Below, piece by piece: positions 56,158 through 64,000 of a DNA stretch of 64,000 bases. The stretch is taken from assembly GCA_028583405.1 (NCBI GenBank), contig CM053256.1:9117210-9181209 (forward strand), in the 5' to 3' direction. Source of the DNA: Pogonophryne albipinna. Taxonomy: Eukaryota > Chordata > Actinopteri > Perciformes > Artedidraconidae. Position numbers and translations under genes: made by a program. Position 1 is the stretch's first letter. Every line of letters starts with the position of its first letter. The notes under the pieces were generated by a model, which was given only the letters and a program-made list of their open reading frames with translations, was not told the origin of the DNA and did no database searches.

Positions 56158-56685
56158 TTTGCTACCAACTAGCTTAAGCTAAATAGCATGCAGTAGCCTA
56201 CCAGGCTTTAGCTGTTGCTAGGCCACGCTACTGTAAGACTGAGGTCGTCGTAAAAATGTTGAAATATGGCTGAAACCCTCCGTCTATTTACGAAGATGAA
56301 CTGTCCCAGTGATAAGTTAATGTCCAGGAGCCGCTGCTCGAAGTTTTCAGAGAATAAGAATAGGGAAATCAGCAACCACATTATGTGTTCGCTTTTACAG
56401 AGCTAATATGTGCATCGACGAATCTTAAACGAAAACCACTTTGTTAATACAGTACGAGAATATTGATACAATTCAAATGTATAACCTACCACAAACGAAA
56501 TGTGTAAAAAAATCTATTTTAGGGCAAGGGTAACAAAAAAGTGTTTTGCAGCCGGTCAGAGGGTGAGAGCAAAAACAGTCTATGTATTTTCTTCTGATTA
56601 AATGGCACTGATTTGACGGAATGTGCGCGCCATGTTTTCCATAATAGACCCAGGATTTCAACTAAGTATACGCTTCAGCAATTTG

Positions 56686-57039
56686 TTAGCTTAGCATAGC
56701 ATACAGTCTGTAAGCAAAGGGAAACAGCTAGTATGTCTTCGTTTGAAGTTAAATGTATTCCTTCCAGCATCTATAGTGTTCAATAATTAAAGAAAAGGGT
56801 TTAAGAGTGTATAACTACATTTTGGCCAGACAATGTGACTTTCTGCAGCATTGCAATAGTCGTGCACATAACCCTTTGCAAAACCACAAATTGTACTTCT
56901 GACACTTTAACTATATTTTTATGGCATATGATAGCTTTTGTACGATTTAACAAACAAGATATATTGTGTTAACTTGTGAGCTTCTTGATTTTGATACAGA
57001 TTAGCTACAGTGCTTCCAGTCTTTATGCTAAGCTAAGCC
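56686..57039. repeat. foldback-like repeat with TTAGCTTAGCAT ends
   Basis: The complement of the left end (GCTTACAGACTGTATGCTAT, then GCTAAGCTAA) aligns with the right end (GCTTCCAGTCTTTATGCTAA, then GCTAAGCC), giving about 28-bp imperfect inverted ends around 300 bp of AT-rich interior. The right-end motif is one I recognise from dispersed fish repeats. It lies about 150 bp from exon 2. Confidence 0.5.
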
Positions 57040-57188
57040 ATTGGCCTCCATAGGTACAGTCATTGTCATCACAGAGTATTGGTGATCTTATACGTTTTAG
57101 CAAAGCTAAGCAACTAAAGCTACCAAAATGTGGAACACCTGCCAGTGAGTTGGTCTGTGTCAGTGTGTATGTGCATGTGTGTTTTTAC

Positions 57189-57284
57189 CTGAACTTCCCG
57201 GGCATGGTAGGCTATGATGAGGCCCAGCAGTATGACCGTGGATAGGCTGATCAGACACTTCAGGGCCAGAGAATACATGGAGCT
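57189..57284 (-). CDS. kcnn3: SK channel kcnn3-like, exon 2 (S2)
   Basis: 96-bp exon, exactly 32 codons in phase 0, from a CTACAG acceptor to a GTAAAA donor. It encodes [20 protein letters not shown] then [12 protein letters not shown]: the S2 membrane helix and the start of the S2-S3 loop. IIAYH.REVQ is the KCNN3 form (KCNN1 and KCNN2 have IIMYH). The size and both junctions match the small second coding exon of mammalian KCNN genes as I know them. It is the first exon of the gene visible here, and the preceding exon with the N-terminus and S1 was not found up to 64000. Confidence 0.95.

Positions 57285-64000
<6,716 letters not shown>

Larger units (their letters stand above)
52107..56350 (-). 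mobile_element. L2/CR1-type LINE, near-complete copy with 3' deletion
   Basis: In minus-strand order: a 5' UTR (about 56350-56158), ORF1 with an SGNH esterase-like domain (56157-54562), and ORF2 with AP endonuclease and reverse transcriptase (54507-52145), then a (GGCAA)n tail at 52107-52140. The tail is joined directly to ORF2 sequence that in the copy at 10435 lies about 730 bp further in, so the RT C-terminus and 3' UTR are missing. RT-region nucleotide identity with that copy is visibly very high. The 5' boundary is an estimate and no target duplication was found. It lies in the same orientation as the channel gene. Confidence 0.85.

Overview
This is teleost fish nuclear DNA, probably from a percomorph (inference). 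It has one intron-rich vertebrate gene with tiny exons and long introns, very many (CA)n/(GT)n microsatellites of 50-160 bp, and repeat types typical of fish: a Tc1-like transposon, hAT-like MITEs, L2/CR1-type LINEs carrying an SGNH-esterase ORF1, and LINE tails ending in (TTGAT)n or (GGCAA)n. Nothing bacterial, phage or CRISPR-like is present.

The only gene I can establish is on the minus strand: a small-conductance Ca2+-activated K+ channel of the KCNN (SK) family, most like KCNN3. Eight coding exons (called exons 2-9) run right to left: 57284-57189, 42416-42120, 41092-40971, 38680-38539, 33405-33295, 26988-26861, 24911-24842 and 23777-23373. All splice sites are GT-AG, all phases agree, and the joined exons give 456 residues ending at a stop. 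They cover S2, S3-S4, S5, the pore with GYGD filter, S6, the calmodulin-binding domain, the C-terminal coiled coil and a proline-rich tail. The exon for the N-terminus and S1 was not found and should lie beyond the right edge. A 3' UTR of up to about 2.6 kb is inferred below 23373.

Layout: 1-900 may be the 3' end of another gene (weak). From 900 to 20.4 kb is intergenic DNA rich in transposon debris: LINE-tail repeats (4858-5033, 7638-8270), a nested block with inverted ends (9144-12634) that holds a 5'-truncated LINE, a degenerate hAT-like repeat (12966-13425), a tandem MITE dimer (13605-14713), a full-length but dead Tc1 element (16245-17876) and a hAT remnant near 20 kb. From 20.4 to 64 kb is the channel gene. 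Its introns hold most of the microsatellites, several MITEs, a solo LTR with perfect target duplications (46392-46822), and a nearly complete LINE from 52107 to about 56.3 kb that is closely similar to the copy at 10.4-12.4 kb.

I found no convincing new gene system. The most interesting points are structural: simple repeats sit next to several channel-gene splice sites, inverted CA/GT tracts lie within single introns and could pair in the pre-mRNA, two MITE copies share one terminal repeat, a short LINE-derived element is capped at both ends by the same pentamer in inverted orientation, and one LINE copy has its 3' tail joined to its RT region by an internal deletion.
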